NCBI GenBank assembly: GCA_023392395.1
Contig: JAEVZE010000057.1
Coordinates: 1 to 8,384 of the forward strand
Length of the DNA stretch: 8,384 nucleotides
Reading direction: 5' to 3'
Source of the DNA: Bacillota bacterium
GTDB taxonomy: Bacteria > Bacillota > Clostridia > Christensenellales > Aristaeellaceae
In this document: positions 8,335-8,384 of the stretch, one piece after another
Numbering within the stretch: the first letter of the stretch is position 1
How the letters are laid out: each line of letters opens with the position of its first letter
Notes under the pieces: model-generated
What the model was told of the DNA's origin: nothing
What the model saw: the letters and a program-made list of their open reading frames with translations, nothing else
Database searches by the model: none
Position numbers and translations under genes: made by a program

Positions 8335-8341
8335 CTCCCCT
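8335..8341 (-). promoter_or_regulatory. Ribosome binding site that decides the oppB start
   Basis: AGGGGAG on the - strand sits 7 nt before the ATG at 8327 and 1 nt before the in-frame TTG at 8333, so the ATG is the likely start. A GAGG directly touching the ATG is too close to act. Confidence 0.75.
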
Positions 8342-8384
8342 CGCTAGACAGAATAGAATCATCGGTCCCTGGCGTCCCGCAGCC

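Noticed and set aside
8342..8384. Sigma-70 promoter before oppB, using TATTCT as a -10 box on the - strand
   Set aside because: No -35-like hexamer at suitable spacing (GGGACG is there instead), and too little upstream sequence is visible.

Overview
The window looks like chromosomal DNA from a GC-rich member of the Bacillota, most likely class Clostridia (Oscillospiraceae or Christensenellales type, as found in gut or other anaerobic communities). This is an inference from three things: strong AGGAGG-type ribosome binding sites, tightly packed or overlapping genes with G/C-rich third codon positions, and Opp/Ami-type transporter proteins of Gram-positive style. No gene here fixes the species.

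Layout. Two gene clusters converge on a 291-bp intergenic region. The left cluster (+ strand, 1-4039) is a carbohydrate-use operon. It holds the 3' part of a CUT1-type sugar ABC transporter permease (MalG-like, cut by the window edge), a compact cytoplasmic glycoside hydrolase family 31 enzyme (alpha-xylosidase/alpha-glucosidase type), and a protein of the uroporphyrinogen decarboxylase (URO-D) superfamily that is not HemE. Gaps are 5 bp or a 4-bp overlap, so the three genes are probably co-transcribed and translationally coupled. The operon ends at a long intrinsic terminator (4046-4089).

The intergenic region (4040-4330) holds that terminator and then two tandem 24-nt palindromic units (4116-4139 and 4144-4167) with the same ends and different stems. 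They look like a dispersed hairpin repeat. The remaining 163 bp is apparently non-coding.

The right cluster (- strand, 8327 down to 4331) is an oligopeptide ABC transporter in the order oppB-oppC-oppD-oppF: two permeases, then two ATPases. Junctions are overlaps of 8 and 4 bp and a gap of 10 bp. No substrate-binding protein gene is visible; it could lie upstream beyond position 8384 or elsewhere. Both ATPases lack the C-terminal cysteines that many Opp/Dpp ATPases have.

Working together: the left operon would import an oligosaccharide and cleave it in the cytoplasm from its non-reducing alpha-linked end. The URO-D-like protein has an unknown role there and is the least understood gene in the window. 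The right operon would import peptides. Apart from the URO-D-like gene and the hairpin repeat, the window is ordinary nutrient-acquisition DNA, and I see no clear new defence, mobile or RNA-based system.
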